The notes: generated by a model not told the origin, from the letters alone. A stretch of DNA of 64,000 bases from Streptomyces sp. NRRL B-3428 (GCA_000721375.1 JOGW01000004.1:361504-425503); one strand, 5' to 3'; shown: positions 1 to 8,509, counted from the stretch's first letter. Translations and numbers: made by a program.

Positions 1-884
1 GCTGAGACCTGTTCGACGTCGCCGATGTCCTCGGGGGTGAGGTCGAGGTCGGAGGCCTCGTCGTCACCGGGACCCTCTGCTGCGACCCGGGCCCGGCGCT
101 TGTCGTTGATCAACGAGAAGCCGCAGGCCGCGAAGTACAGGATCCAGATGGGCGCCGCCAGGGCCATCATCGTCAGCGGGTCGGTGCTGGGCGTGATGAT
201 CGCGGAGAACAGCGTGATGCCCAGGATCATGGCCCGCCACCAGCTGAGCATCCGCTTGCCGGTGACCGCTCCCGTCAGGTTGAGCATCGACAGGACCAGC
301 GGCAGCTCGAAGGAGAGGCCGAAGATCAGCACCATGCGGACGATCAGGTCGATCAGCTCGTCCAGCGGCAGCAGGTTGTCCGTGTCCGAGGGGGAGAACT
401 CGATCAGGACGGACGCCATCGTCGGGAGCGTGACGTACGCGAAGAAAGCGCCACCGAGGAACAGCGGTACGCCGATGCCCACGAAGGCCATGGAGTACTT
501 GCGCTCGTGCTTGTGCAGTCCGGGAGCGATGAACGCCCAGAGCTGGTAGAGCCAGACCGGCGACGCGAGCACCAGACCGGCCATCAGGGAGACCTTGAGC
601 GCCAGTGTGAACGGTGTGATCAGACCGTTCAGAACGATGCGCGCGCAGACCTCGTCGCCGCCCTCCTTGGACAGCTCCGTGAAGCTCTGCTCACAGCCGA
701 CCGAGGACAGCACGGGGTCCGTGAAGAACTCGACGATGTCCTTGTAGAAGAAAGCGGCGACGATCGTGACGACCAGGATGCCGACGACGGCCTTGGCCAG
801 CCGGTTGCGCAGCTCTCGGAGATGCTCCGCGAGGGGCATACGCCCCTCGGGATCCGTCTCCTCTTTGCGGGCAGACTTGAGCAA
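1..884 (-). CDS. tatC: Sec-independent protein translocase TatC (3' end cut by window edge)
   Basis: TatC is the polytopic membrane receptor of the twin-arginine pathway; it recognises RR signal peptides and exports folded proteins together with TatA. The reading frame starts LLKSARKEETDPEGRMPLAE, followed by HLRELRNRL, the conserved N-terminal TatC block. Hydrophobic segments follow, including AVVGILVVTIVAAFF and a loop with the family PLFLGGAFFAYV region. About 294 codons are present and the frame is still open at base 1, so the C-terminus is missing from this window. The start is taken as TTG at 882-884 because no in-frame ATG precedes the conserved block and a GAGG lies about 9 bases upstream. 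tatA lies 47 bases upstream in the same orientation, so the two are probably one operon. Two products in this window (SMP-30-like and, by function, other secreted enzymes) are likely clients. Confidence 0.95.
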   Translation of the reverse strand, partial: MLKSARKEETDPEGRMPLAEHLRELRNRLAKAVVGILVVTIVAAFFYKDIVEFFTDPVLSSVGCEQSFTELSKEGGDEVCARIVLNGLITPFTLALKVSLMAGLVLASPVWLYQLWAFIAPGLHKHERKYSMAFVGIGVPLFLGGAFFAYVTLPTMASVLIEFSPSDTDNLLPLDELIDLIVRMVLIFGLSFELPLVLSMLNLTGAVTGKRMLSWWRAMILGITLFSAIITPSTDPLTMMALAAPIWILYFAACGFSLINDKRRARVAAEGPGDDEASDLDLTPEDIGDVEQVS

Positions 885-931
885 CCCACGTCCTCATCTC
901 GTGCGGCAGGCCGGACGTGACCTGCTCAGGG

Positions 932-1213
932 TCAGCGCTTGGTCGTGTCCGTGGGCTCGGTCACGGGACGCGAGCTGGTCACGTCACCGGGAGCGGCCTG
1001 GATCGTGCGCTGAGCCGGGGGCTGCTGCTCGTCGGCGTTCGGCGGGCCGGCGGCAGCGTCCTTGGAGTCGTCGGACTTCATCGCCTTGGCCTCGCTCTTG
1101 AGGATGCGGGCCGACTTGCCGAGCGAGCGCGCCATGTCGGGGAGCCGCTTGGCTCCGAACAGCAGCAGTACGACGACGAGGATCAAGATGATCTCGGTGG
1201 GGCCGAGCCTCAT
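932..1213 (-). CDS. tatA: Sec-independent protein translocase TatA
   Basis: This 93-residue protein has one N-terminal membrane helix (EIILILVVVLLLFGAKRLPD), then the amphipathic helix region MARSLGKSARILKSE, and a charged, proline-rich cytoplasmic tail. FGAKRLPD followed by the basic amphipathic helix is the TatA/E signature. TatA forms the protein-conducting assembly recruited by TatC. It is the upstream partner of tatC in a short same-strand operon. The ATG start at 1213 is preceded by a GAAGAAGGTAAA stretch acting as ribosome binding site. Length and architecture fit TatA rather than TatB, which has a longer tail. Confidence 0.96.
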   Translation of the reverse strand: MRLGPTEIILILVVVLLLFGAKRLPDMARSLGKSARILKSEAKAMKSDDSKDAAAGPPNADEQQPPAQRTIQAAPGDVTSSRPVTEPTDTTKR

Positions 1214-1350
1214 AGCTGTTTACCTTCTTCACCGAGGCGACAGGGAACGTGTTGGCCGGTGAACCGGACAGACATCCGATCACCGCGCTGACAGCGATCG
1301 TAACCCCCGGGAGTGAACCTGAGGCAATGCCTGTGCGTACTCCCGGTTGA

Positions 1351-1376
1351 GGACCCGGCGCCTCCTTGCCGGGTCT
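1351..1376 (-). terminator. Hairpin downstream of the 65-residue membrane protein gene
   Basis: Arms GACCCGGC (1352-1359) and GCCGGGTC (1368-1375) form a perfect 8-bp stem with an 8-base loop, extended by one G-T pair. It lies about 80 bases past the stop of the minus-strand gene at 1457 and before tatA. There is no T tract, which is common in Streptomyces terminators. The rest of 1214-1456 holds the presumed tatA promoter; I see no gene there. Confidence 0.5.
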
Positions 1377-1456
1377 CTGCTTCAGCAGCGTACCCGCCCG
1401 GCCAGGCAAGTTGGAGAGTGCGCCGGTCAATTAACGGACAAGCCCCCCGGCTCCCG

Positions 1457-1654
1457 TCAGAGCACGTCGCGCCCGGTGCGGGCCATGTCGGTGGCCGCCC
1501 GCTCAAGATCGTTCGAGGCGGCGCTGATCTTCCTTGAGGTTTCGGCGACTTGGGCCCCCAGCCGCCGCACCTCCACGAAGACCCGTACGGCGAAGAAGGC
1601 GAGCACCACGAGCCCCAGGAAGCCGAGTGCGATCGCGATCATGGACCAGAGCAT
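1457..1654 (-). CDS. Small single-pass membrane protein, unknown function
   Basis: This 65-residue protein has one N-terminal membrane helix (residues about 2-26, MIAIALGFLGLVVLAFFAVRVF). A heptad-like amphipathic tail follows, with the pattern VRRLGAQVAETSRKISAASN. It resembles the small DUF948-like proteins seen in Gram-positive bacteria (a membrane anchor plus coiled coil), but I cannot assign a family with certainty. It ends 9 bases from the next upstream gene (stop at 1664), so it is probably cotranscribed with the zinc-ribbon gene. No function can be inferred from sequence; an orientation with the coil in the cytoplasm is likely from the positive residues after the helix. Confidence 0.7.
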   Translation of the reverse strand: MLWSMIAIALGFLGLVVLAFFAVRVFVEVRRLGAQVAETSRKISAASNDLERAATDMARTGRDVL

Positions 1655-1663
1655 GCGGCAAGC

Positions 1664-2044
1664 CTAGACCGCGGAGTGCAGACGCAAGGTCCGCACCCCA
1701 CCGCGGGCGAGGAGTTCGACGATCCGCTCCCCCGCCGGCTTGCGTACGGACGCACCGCACTCGGGGCAGGTGAAGGTGTAGAAGGTGGTGCGGTGGCTGG
1801 CGCCCATCACCAACCGCAGGGCCTCCGCGGGGAGTACGAAACTCGCGCGACAGTCGGGGCAGCCCGCACGGAAGAGGGCCGCGTCCTCCATGGACGCACG
1901 GACAATTCCGGACATTTCCGAATTACCCGACTCTGTCGTGGGGTTGGGTGAGTACCAACGCCCCACGGTGCCCTCGCTCCACGCCCCGGCCCATACGTCC
2001 GTCGTGCCGAATCCGCCATCGGCCCTCGGTGTCCGCACCGTCAC
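1664..2044 (-). CDS. Small zinc-ribbon protein, unknown function
   Basis: The 126-residue protein carries two CxxC knuckles, CPDC (about residue 61) and CPEC (about residue 94), spaced as in a zinc ribbon. The last 20 residues are ERIVELLARGGVRTLRLHSA. The GTG start at 2044 is chosen because a strong ribosome binding site, GGAGG, lies 6 bases upstream. An internal in-frame start (MSGIVRAS) would remove the low-complexity first 43 residues but lacks such a site. It overlaps nothing and lies upstream of, and nearly touching, the 65-residue membrane protein gene. The fold suggests metal binding, perhaps nucleic-acid or protein binding; the target is unknown. Confidence 0.65.
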   Translation of the reverse strand: MTVRTPRADGGFGTTDVWAGAWSEGTVGRWYSPNPTTESGNSEMSGIVRASMEDAALFRAGCPDCRASFVLPAEALRLVMGASHRTTFYTFTCPECGASVRKPAGERIVELLARGGVRTLRLHSAV

Positions 2045-2122
2045 AGCTCCCTCCGGTTCTGCCCGTACGTCTCGATCACACCTGGTCGTGCGCGTCTTTC
2101 AGAGACCCGCTCGTACGTTTCT

Positions 2123-3076
2123 TCAGACCTGCTCGTACGCCTCCAGCGCCGCCCGTGCCGCCTGGCGTGCGCTGTCCGCGAGCTCCTGCGGCGCGATGAT
2201 GTGCCCGTCCCGGCCGAGCCGGAGCGCGAGGCGCTTCAGGGACGCGGGGTCCGGCGTGCGCAGCGTGATCCGCAACCCGCCCTCGGGCAGTTCCTCGGCG
2301 CTGTCGTGCGGGTAGTACTCGGCGACCCAGCGCCCGCCGGGCCCGACCTCAACCACGACCTCGGGGTCATCGGCCGAGGGCTGTACGAGCCCTTCGGACA
2401 GATCCCGCAGTTCCAGCTCGGGCGGTGAGGCGACCTCGTCGAGGATCCGGATCTCGGCGACCCGGTCGAGGCGGAAGGTGCGCCGCGCCTCGGAGCGGTA
2501 GCACCAGGCCTCCATGTACGTGTGGCCGAGCGCGAACAGGCGGATCGGGTCGACCTCGCGCTCGGTGAGCTCGTCACGGGCCGGTGAGTAGTAGCGCAGC
2601 CACAGGCGCCTGCGCTCGGAGATGGCGCGGTCGACCTCGGCGAAGACACCGCCCTCGGACTCGAAGGTGACCGAGAGCCGGTCGCCGGCCGCGGCGGTCT
2701 CCCCCGCGGCCGCCTCCAGCTTGGAAGTCGCCCTGAGCAGGGCCTGACGGTCGCTCTCCCGCAGACCCGGCAGAGTGGCCACGGCGCGCGCTGCGACCAG
2801 CAGAGCAGTCGCCTCGTCGGCGGCCAGGCGCAGGGGCGCGGCCACGTCATCGGGGTTGTGCCACCAGATCCGCTCACCATCCGTATCGATGTCGAGCAGA
2901 TCACCGCCACGGAAACTCGTCCCGCACAGCGGCAGCACATCGAGGTCGGAGATCAGCTCGGCCTCGGTGACCCCGAAGGCGCGCGCGACATCGGCGACGC
3001 GGGCGCCGGGGCGTTCCTTCAGATACGTGACCAGGGAGAGCATGCGACGTGTCTGGTCGATGGCGTTGGCAGCCAT
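2123..3076 (-). CDS. pafC: WYL-domain transcriptional regulator PafC
   Basis: PafC and PafB act as a heterodimer that, in mycobacteria, activates the RecA-independent DNA damage response. The 317-residue protein opens with a helix-turn-helix (RMLSLVTYLKERPGARVADV, then AFGVTEAELISDLDVL). It continues with a WYL-type domain: YYSPARDELTEREVDPIRLF then TYMEAWCYRSEARRTFRLDR; here the WYL tryptophan motif reads as LRYY/AWCY. The C-terminal extension (PEVVVEVGPGGRWVAEYY onward) is typical of Paf-type WYL proteins. The ATG at 3076 is chosen because the long upstream open frame is the antisense shadow of pafB. It starts 17 bases after the pafB stop, so they form an operon. Confidence 0.93.
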   Translation of the reverse strand: MAANAIDQTRRMLSLVTYLKERPGARVADVARAFGVTEAELISDLDVLPLCGTSFRGGDLLDIDTDGERIWWHNPDDVAAPLRLAADEATALLVAARAVATLPGLRESDRQALLRATSKLEAAAGETAAAGDRLSVTFESEGGVFAEVDRAISERRRLWLRYYSPARDELTEREVDPIRLFALGHTYMEAWCYRSEARRTFRLDRVAEIRILDEVASPPELELRDLSEGLVQPSADDPEVVVEVGPGGRWVAEYYPHDSAEELPEGGLRITLRTPDPASLKRLALRLGRDGHIIAPQELADSARQAARAALEAYEQV

Positions 3077-3093
3077 GGTGTTCCGGTTCCCCC

Positions 3094-4047
3094 TCAGCCC
3101 TTGGCCACGGCGCGCAGCCGGTCCACGACGTCCGCCCGCAGCTCGGCGGGCTCCAGCACGACCACATCGGGCCCGAACTCCACGAGCCAGGCGTCGAGCC
3201 CGTGCCCGTACGGAATCTCCAACTCGTCCCAGCCGTCTTCGAGTTCCCGTACACGGGAGGCCTTGGAGCGCAGCGGATAGCCGGCGCCCGAGCGCAGCTT
3301 GATCAGGGCGGTCCGGTCGGTGATCTCCCCGGCCCAGCCCGCGACGGTCTCGCGGACGGTGACGACATCGGGGATCTCGGCGGTGAACTTGCCCGCGCGC
3401 GAACGCACCTTGCCGGTGATCCGCGAGAGCCGGAACACCCGCTCGGCGCCGCGGTCGCGGTCCCAGCCGGCGAGGTACCAGTGGCCGCGCCAGCACTCCA
3501 GGGCCCACGGCTCGACATGTCGGGTCTCGGGGCGGGCGGCGGTGGCCTTGCGGTAGTCGAAGACGACGGGCCTGCGGTCGCGGCAGGCGAGCATCAGCGG
3601 CTCGAAGGCGGTTTCGCGTACGGGGATACGCGGTTCGAGGGCGCCATGGGATTCGTACGGGTCGACGTCCTCGGGCATACCCGCGGCCCGCAGCTTCTGC
3701 AGGGCTCCGCTCGCGGCGCCGGCGAGGCGGGCCTGCTGCCACACCCGGGCGGCGACACCGAGGGCGGCGGCCTCCTCGGCGTCGAAGGTGACGGGCGGCA
3801 GGTTGTTGGAGTCGCGGCGGGCGAGATAGCCGACCTCGCCGTCGAGGTTCTCGACGGTCTCGATGACCAGGCCGAGTTCGCGCAGATCGTCCTTGTCGCG
3901 CTCGAACATCCGGTTGAAGCTGTCATCCGAGTTGGCTTCGAGGTAGGCCTCGATGGAGCCGCGCAGCTCGCGCTTGCTCAGCGGCCGCCGGGTTCCGAGC
4001 AGACACAGCGCCAGATTCATCAGCCGCTCCGCCTTGGCAATCGCCAT
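3094..4047 (-). CDS. pafB: WYL-domain transcriptional regulator PafB
   Basis: This 317-residue partner of PafC has an N-terminal helix-turn-helix (AERLMNLALCLLGTRRPLSK, then RGSIEAYLEANSDDSFNRMFERDKDDL). A WYL domain follows in the middle (RRPVVFDYRKATAARPETRH then PWALECWRGHWYLAGWDRDR), with a C-terminal sandwich domain after it. The motif HWYLAGWD is the WYL signature. The start MAIAKAERLM at 4047 is preferred over an upstream in-frame ATG at 4155, which lies inside the terminator hairpin. Sequence length equals that of PafC, consistent with descent from a duplicated WYL gene. The locus sits within the pupylation genes, where PafB/PafC got their name. Confidence 0.93.
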   Translation of the reverse strand: MAIAKAERLMNLALCLLGTRRPLSKRELRGSIEAYLEANSDDSFNRMFERDKDDLRELGLVIETVENLDGEVGYLARRDSNNLPPVTFDAEEAAALGVAARVWQQARLAGAASGALQKLRAAGMPEDVDPYESHGALEPRIPVRETAFEPLMLACRDRRPVVFDYRKATAARPETRHVEPWALECWRGHWYLAGWDRDRGAERVFRLSRITGKVRSRAGKFTAEIPDVVTVRETVAGWAGEITDRTALIKLRSGAGYPLRSKASRVRELEDGWDELEIPYGHGLDAWLVEFGPDVVVLEPAELRADVVDRLRAVAKG

Positions 4048-4123
4048 CGACGCCCTCTCCACCCCTCCTGGACTGCCACTACGAAGCTCGACCGTACCGC
4101 CCTGAGGTCCGGCGGCAAAAGCC

Positions 4124-4153
4124 GAGGGCCCTTGCCAGCAGGCAAGGGCCCTC
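4124..4153 (-). terminator. Strong terminator after the cytoplasmic FKBP gene
   Basis: A perfect 13-bp inverted repeat, GAGGGCCCTTGCC / GGCAAGGGCCCTC, with a 4-base loop. On the minus strand it is followed by a CTTTTG tract. It separates the FKBP gene (stop 4231) from pafB, so pafB/pafC are probably transcribed from their own promoter in the remaining 76 bases. Confidence 0.8.
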
Positions 4154-4199
4154 AAATGTTCGAACCGGACCGGATCAGATCGTCACCGGCTCGGACAAG

Positions 4200-4233
4200 G
4201 TGAGTCACGCAAGGTGACTCACAAGGTGACTCA
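4200..4233. repeat. GTGACTCAC direct and inverted repeat cluster
   Basis: GTGAGTCAC (4200-4208) is followed after 5 bases by its reverse complement GTGACTCAC (4214-4222). A further direct copy of AAGGTGACTCA runs into the FKBP stop codon at 4231-4233. The inverted pair can form a second hairpin just before the larger terminator at 4124-4153. It may simply strengthen termination. Confidence 0.55.
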
Positions 4234-4602
4234 GACCGCGACCAGGTCGCAGACGAAGATCAGCGTCTCGCCGGGGGCGATCGCGTTGCCGGCGCCACGG
4301 TCGCCGTAGCCGAGGTGGGCGGGGATGATCAGCTGGCGGCGGCCGCCGACCTTCATGCCCTGCACGCCCTGGTCCCAGCCCGCGATGACCTGGCCGACGC
4401 CCAGCTGGAAGCGCAGCGGCGTGCCACGGTTCCAGCTCGAGTCGAACTCCTCGCCGGTCGAGAAGGCCACGCCCACGTAGTGGACCTGGACCGCGTCCCC
4501 GGCCTTGGCCACGGGGCCGTCGCCCTCCCAGATGTCCTTGATCTCAAGGTCCTTCGGGGGCTCGCCGCCGGGGAAGTCGACCTCGGGCTTTTCGATGCTC
4601 AC
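4231..4602 (-). CDS. Cytoplasmic FKBP-type peptidyl-prolyl isomerase
   Basis: A minimal single-domain FKBP of 123 residues that catalyses cis-trans isomerisation of X-Pro bonds. Recognisable family blocks are GDAVQVHYVGV, STGEEFDSSWNRGTPLRFQL, GQVIAGWDQGVQGMKVGGRR, LIIPAHLGYGDRGAG and TLIFVCDLVAV. These include the active-site residues Y of VHYVG, the D of FDSSW, the VIAGW tryptophan and the Y of LGYG. There is no signal peptide. A second FKBP lies immediately upstream on the same strand with a lipoprotein signal, so this pair serves the two compartments. A short gap of 92 bases separates them and could hold a promoter. Confidence 0.95.
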   Translation of the reverse strand: MSIEKPEVDFPGGEPPKDLEIKDIWEGDGPVAKAGDAVQVHYVGVAFSTGEEFDSSWNRGTPLRFQLGVGQVIAGWDQGVQGMKVGGRRQLIIPAHLGYGDRGAGNAIAPGETLIFVCDLVAV

Positions 4603-4694
4603 GTGTATTGCTCCTGGTTTCTACGAATGGGCAACCGGGACAGTCTCGCACTCTTCGCCGCGAACCTGCGAAGCCCTGAGCGAAGACGGGCAGG

Positions 4695-5651
4695 TCAGCC
4701 CTTGGCGAGGATGTCCACGGTGAAGACGAGGGTGGACTTGGCCGGGATCGGGCCCTGCGCCTGATCGCCGTAGCCCTGGTCCGGCGGCACGACCAGCAGC
4801 ACACGGCTGCCGACCTTCTTGCCCTCCAGGCCCTTGGTCCAGCCCGGGATCACACCGGCGAGCGAGAAGCTGGCCGGGGCGCCACGGTCATAGCTGCTGT
4901 CGAACTTCTTGCCGTCCTTCCAGAGCACGCCCTGGTAGTTCACGGTCAGAGTGTCGGTGGACTTGACCGGCTCGCCCTTGCCCTCGATCACGTAGTTCGA
5001 GATCAGCTTGGTCGGGGCGTCGCCCTCGGGCTTGGAGAGCGAGGGCGCCTTGCCGTCGGTGTTGGTGCCGACCTTGGGCAGCGAAGCGTCGGTCTGCGGG
5101 ACGTCGGTGCCCTCGGCGGACTTCGGAACCGTGGTCGCCTTCAGGATGTCCACGACGAACACCAGCGTGGCGTTCGGCTTGATGTCCCCCTGGCCCTGCG
5201 CTCCGTAACCGAGCTCCGGCGGGATACCGATCTCGACGCGGCTGCCGACCTGCTGACCCTCCAGGCCCTGCTCCCAGCCCGGGATGACCTCGCCGGCGCC
5301 GAGCGTCAGCTTGAAGGGCTCACCGCGGTCGAAGCTGTTGTCGAAGGGCTTGTCCGAGTCCCAGGCCTGCCCCAGGTAGTTGACCTCGATCTGGTCACCC
5401 TTGACGACCTTCTGGTCCGTGCCCTTGCTCAGGACATTGACCTTGAGCTGCTTGACAGGGGTACCGGTGCCCTTGGCGAGCGTCGGCTTCTCGCCGAACT
5501 TCTCGCCCGCGGTGACGGCGGGAAGACCGTCCTTCATCTGCCCGGCGGCGGAGGACGAGTCGGATGTGGAGTCGGAGGCCTTGTCGTCACCGCAGGCCGC
5601 CACGGACAGCAGCAACACGGGGACGAGCACAAGGCCGGCAAGTCGGCGCAC
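4695..5651 (-). CDS. Two-domain FKBP lipoprotein (extracytoplasmic peptidyl-prolyl isomerase)
   Basis: The 318-residue product has a lipoprotein signal (VRRLAGLVLVPVLLLSVAAC, lipobox cysteine at about residue 20) and a Ser/Asp-rich linker. Two FKBP domains follow: domain one with VNYLGQAWDSDKPFDNSFDR and GEVIPGWEQGLEGQQVGSR; domain two with VNYQGVLWKDGKKFDSSYDR and GVIPGWTKGLEGKKVGSR. Both keep the aromatic active-site residues, so both may be active. The GTG start at 5651 is selected by a GAGGAA ribosome binding site and because translation from further upstream would run through the terminator. It likely helps folding of exported proteins on the outer face of the membrane. Confidence 0.92.
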   Translation of the reverse strand: MRRLAGLVLVPVLLLSVAACGDDKASDSTSDSSSAAGQMKDGLPAVTAGEKFGEKPTLAKGTGTPVKQLKVNVLSKGTDQKVVKGDQIEVNYLGQAWDSDKPFDNSFDRGEPFKLTLGAGEVIPGWEQGLEGQQVGSRVEIGIPPELGYGAQGQGDIKPNATLVFVVDILKATTVPKSAEGTDVPQTDASLPKVGTNTDGKAPSLSKPEGDAPTKLISNYVIEGKGEPVKSTDTLTVNYQGVLWKDGKKFDSSYDRGAPASFSLAGVIPGWTKGLEGKKVGSRVLLVVPPDQGYGDQAQGPIPAKSTLVFTVDILAKG

Positions 5652-5760
5652 GGGTTCCTCAGATCTCAGACGGCTCAGTGATGTGCCGGACACTCTAAGG
5701 GGGTCCGGTGAAGCGGGGCACGTCCCCGCGCCGTGGCCCGGCTCCGTCTGAGACGTCGAC

Positions 5761-5791
5761 AGGCCCCGTACGCGCGCAACGTACGGGGCCT
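5761..5791 (-). terminator. Terminator of pafA
   Basis: A perfect 12-bp stem AGGCCCCGTACG / CGTACGGGGCCT with a 7-base loop, about 28 bases after the pafA stop codon. The bases beyond the stem are GC-rich without a U tract. Confidence 0.8.
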
Positions 5792-5818
5792 GCCGTGGGT
5801 TCCGCCTTACGGCCGGGG

Positions 5819-7180
5819 TTACATCCCGGCGATCAGCTTCTCCACCCGGTCGTCCACCGACCGGAACGGGTCCTTGCACAGCACGGTGCGCTGCGCCTGG
5901 TCGTTGAGCTTGAGGTGCACCCAGTCCACCGTGAAGTCCCGGCGCTGCTCCTGAGCACGGCGGATGAAGTCGCCGCGCAGCCGCGCCCGAGTGGTCTGCG
6001 GGGGCACCGACTTGCCCTCGAAGATCTTCAAGTCATTGCAGATACGGGCCGCTTGGCCCCTCTTCTCGAGCAGGTAGTAGAGCCCGCGCCGACGGTGGAT
6101 GTCGTGGTAGGCGAGGTCTATCTGCGCGACCCGGGGGTGCGACATGGTCATGTTGTGCTTGGCGCGGTAGCGCTCGATGAGCTTGTACTTCATGACCCAG
6201 TCGATCTCGGTGCCGATCCGGTCGAGATCCTCCGCCTCGATGGCGTCGAGGGTGCGGCCCCAGAGTTCGAGAACCTGGGCGACCGTGCCGGTGCGGATGC
6301 CGCGCCGGTCGACGAAGTCCACGGCCTTCTCGTAGTACTCGCGCTGCACGTCGAGCGCCGAGGCCTCACGCCCGGAGGCGAGCCGAACCTTGCGCCGTCC
6401 TGTGATGTCGTGGCTGACCTCGCGGATCGCCCGGATCGGGTTCTCCAGGGTCAGGTCCCGCATCACGGTGCCCGCCTCGATCATGCGCAGCACCAGGTCG
6501 GTGGCGCCGACCTTGAGCAGCATGGTCGTCTCGGACATGTTGGAGTCGCCGACGATGACATGCAGACGGCGGTAGCGCTCCGCGTCCGCGTGCGGTTCGT
6601 CGCGGGTGTTGATGATCGGCCGGGAGCGCGTCGTCGCCGACGAGACGCCTTCCCAGATGTGCTCGGCGCGCTGGCTCACGCAGTACACGGCGCCACGCGG
6701 GGTCTGCAGCACCTTGCCGGCCCCGCACAGGAGCTGACGGGTCACCAGGAACGGGATGAGGATGTCCGCGAGCCGGGAGAACTCGCCGTGCCGGGCCACG
6801 AGGTAGTTCTCGTGGCAGCCGTACGAGTTGCCCGCCGAGTCGGTGTTGTTCTTGAAGAGATAGACGTCGCCCGCGATCCCCTCCTCGTGCAGGCGGCGTT
6901 CGGCGTCGACGAGGAGGCCTTCGAGAATGCGCTCGCCCGCTTTGTCGTGCGTGACCAGCTCGGTCACGTTGTCACATTCGGGAGTTGCGTACTCCGGATG
7001 TGATCCGACGTCGAGATAGAGGCGGGCGCCGTTCCGCAGAAAGACATTGCTGCTGCGGCCCCATGACACGACACGGCGGAAGAGGTACCGCGCCACTTCG
7101 TCAGGCGACAGACGGCGCTGTCCCCTGAACGTGCATGTGACGCCGTACTCGTTCTCCAGCCCGAAAATTCGGCGGTCCAT
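5819..7180 (-). CDS. pafA: Pup-protein ligase PafA
   Basis: PafA joins the C-terminal glutamate of Pup to substrate lysines using ATP, marking proteins for the proteasome. The 453-residue sequence begins [15 protein letters not shown], the GLENEYG metal-binding block of the glutamine-synthetase-like fold. Asp57 in [18 protein letters not shown] is the conserved catalytic base. Other blocks are [20 protein letters not shown] and [20 protein letters not shown]. Length matches the family (about 450). It ends just 10 bases after the MFS gene stop upstream (7190), so the transporter and pafA are cotranscribed. It is a paralogue of Dop at 12273-13784. Confidence 0.98.
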   Translation of the reverse strand: MDRRIFGLENEYGVTCTFRGQRRLSPDEVARYLFRRVVSWGRSSNVFLRNGARLYLDVGSHPEYATPECDNVTELVTHDKAGERILEGLLVDAERRLHEEGIAGDVYLFKNNTDSAGNSYGCHENYLVARHGEFSRLADILIPFLVTRQLLCGAGKVLQTPRGAVYCVSQRAEHIWEGVSSATTRSRPIINTRDEPHADAERYRRLHVIVGDSNMSETTMLLKVGATDLVLRMIEAGTVMRDLTLENPIRAIREVSHDITGRRKVRLASGREASALDVQREYYEKAVDFVDRRGIRTGTVAQVLELWGRTLDAIEAEDLDRIGTEIDWVMKYKLIERYRAKHNMTMSHPRVAQIDLAYHDIHRRRGLYYLLEKRGQAARICNDLKIFEGKSVPPQTTRARLRGDFIRRAQEQRRDFTVDWVHLKLNDQAQRTVLCKDPFRSVDDRVEKLIAGM

Positions 7181-7189
7181 GACTGAACA

Positions 7190-8449
7190 TTACGCCTGAT
7201 GCTCCGCGCTGAAACCGGGTTCGACGGGACCTTTTCGATCACTTTCCGACGAGCCGGTGATACTCGTGGTGCGTCCGGGAACGGCGAGCACCTTCACAGT
7301 CGCAAGCAACACGAACAGCGCGGCGAATCCGCCGAGGCCCGCGACGCCGAATCCCCAGGCCGTCGAACCGCCCTCGATCGCCGGTCCCGCAACGCCCGTT
7401 CCGACCGCGGCGCCCACACCGAAGGACGTCACGAGCCAGGAGAACGCCTCGGTCACGGTGCCTCGCGGAGCATGCCGGTCGACGACGATGAACGCGCACG
7501 CGAGCGAGGGTGCGAGGAACACACCGGCGAGCGCGGCGAGTACACACATCGGCACGACCGACGGAGTGAACGCCAGCGGTACGTAGCCGAGCGCGAGCAG
7601 CCCGACGAGGAACCTCAGCCGTCGCTCGGGGGCGCCCGTCCACTGGCGCGCGCCGTACAGCGTGCCGCCGAGGAGCGCCCCCAGTCCGAGCGCGGCCATC
7701 AGCCAGCCGTAGATCGACTCCTGTCCGTGGTCGTCGGCGTACGCCACACCGGCCACGGTGATGGAGCCGAGCGCGAGCCCTACGAAGAAGAACGAACCGA
7801 GCAGCGCGAGCAGGCCGGGCGAGCGCAGCGCGCCGAGCCAGTGCGCCTCACGCGGCGCCGAACGCCACGTACGCGAAGGCTCGGAGACCACCACGGACAG
7901 CGCGCCCGCGACACCGATCACATTGATGACGAGCAACGCGCCCGCCGCCGACCACAGCGACACGATCAGCGTGACGAGCAACGGCCCGACGGTGAACATC
8001 ACTTCCTGCGCCACCGCGTCCATGGCGTACGCGGCGTGCACCCGGTCCTCACGCTTGAGGACTCCGGGCCACAGCGCCCTGAGGCCGCCTTCCAGCGGCG
8101 GCGTGAAGAGTCCGGCTATCACCACGGCCCCGTACGCGAGCATCAGCGAGTCGATCCCCACGAAGGCGAACAGCGCCATGCCGATCGCGGAGACGATCGC
8201 GGCCGGCAGCATCACGCGCGGCTGCCCCTTGAGGTCCACGGCCCGCCCGAGCAGCGGCTGCCCGACGGCGGTCGCGAGCCCGTACACGGCGGCGAGCACG
8301 CCGGCCAGCGTGTAGCTGCCGCCCTCGGCGCGCGTGAACAGCACGATCGCGATATGCCCCGTCGCGTTCGGCAGCCGGCCCACCAGCGTGCCGGTGAGCA
8401 GCCGCGCCGCATGCCGTGTGCGCAGCAGCTCCGCGTATCCCGCTGCCAT
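7190..8449 (-). CDS. MFS transporter
   Basis: This 419-residue membrane protein has about twelve hydrophobic segments, for example IAIVLFTRAEGGSYTLAGVL, VIVSLWSAAGALLVINVIGV and FGVAGLGGFAALFVLLATVK. A weak MFS motif A (RAVDLKGQPRVM) sits in the loop after TM2. There is no homology visible to a substrate-specific subgroup, so the substrate is unknown; export of a small molecule is the usual role of such 12-TM proteins. It is transcribed divergently from a LacI-type regulator with a palindrome between them, and its stop is 10 bases from pafA. Readthrough could therefore supply pafA. Confidence 0.9.
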   Translation of the reverse strand: MAAGYAELLRTRHAARLLTGTLVGRLPNATGHIAIVLFTRAEGGSYTLAGVLAAVYGLATAVGQPLLGRAVDLKGQPRVMLPAAIVSAIGMALFAFVGIDSLMLAYGAVVIAGLFTPPLEGGLRALWPGVLKREDRVHAAYAMDAVAQEVMFTVGPLLVTLIVSLWSAAGALLVINVIGVAGALSVVVSEPSRTWRSAPREAHWLGALRSPGLLALLGSFFFVGLALGSITVAGVAYADDHGQESIYGWLMAALGLGALLGGTLYGARQWTGAPERRLRFLVGLLALGYVPLAFTPSVVPMCVLAALAGVFLAPSLACAFIVVDRHAPRGTVTEAFSWLVTSFGVGAAVGTGVAGPAIEGGSTAWGFGVAGLGGFAALFVLLATVKVLAVPGRTTSITGSSESDRKGPVEPGFSAEHQA

Positions 8450-8482
8450 CAGTGCGGCCCCTCTCGGATCAAGCTCAAGTTT

Positions 8483-8509
8483 TACGTATAACGTCCATGG
8501 TTATACGTA
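8483..8509. promoter_or_regulatory. Palindromic operator/promoter between MFS and LacI-type genes
   Basis: TACGTATAAC and GTTATACGTA form 10-bp perfect arms around a 7-base spacer. Each arm contains a TATAAC, a good -10 element, so the divergent promoters overlap head to head in this dyad. It is AT-rich in a GC-rich setting. The location makes it the likely binding site of the adjacent LacI-family protein; this is inference. Confidence 0.6.

Noticed and set aside
2123..3742. PafC frame extended to 539 codons
   Set aside because: The extra 222 codons are antisense-type composition across pafB; the conserved start MAANAIDQ is at 3076.
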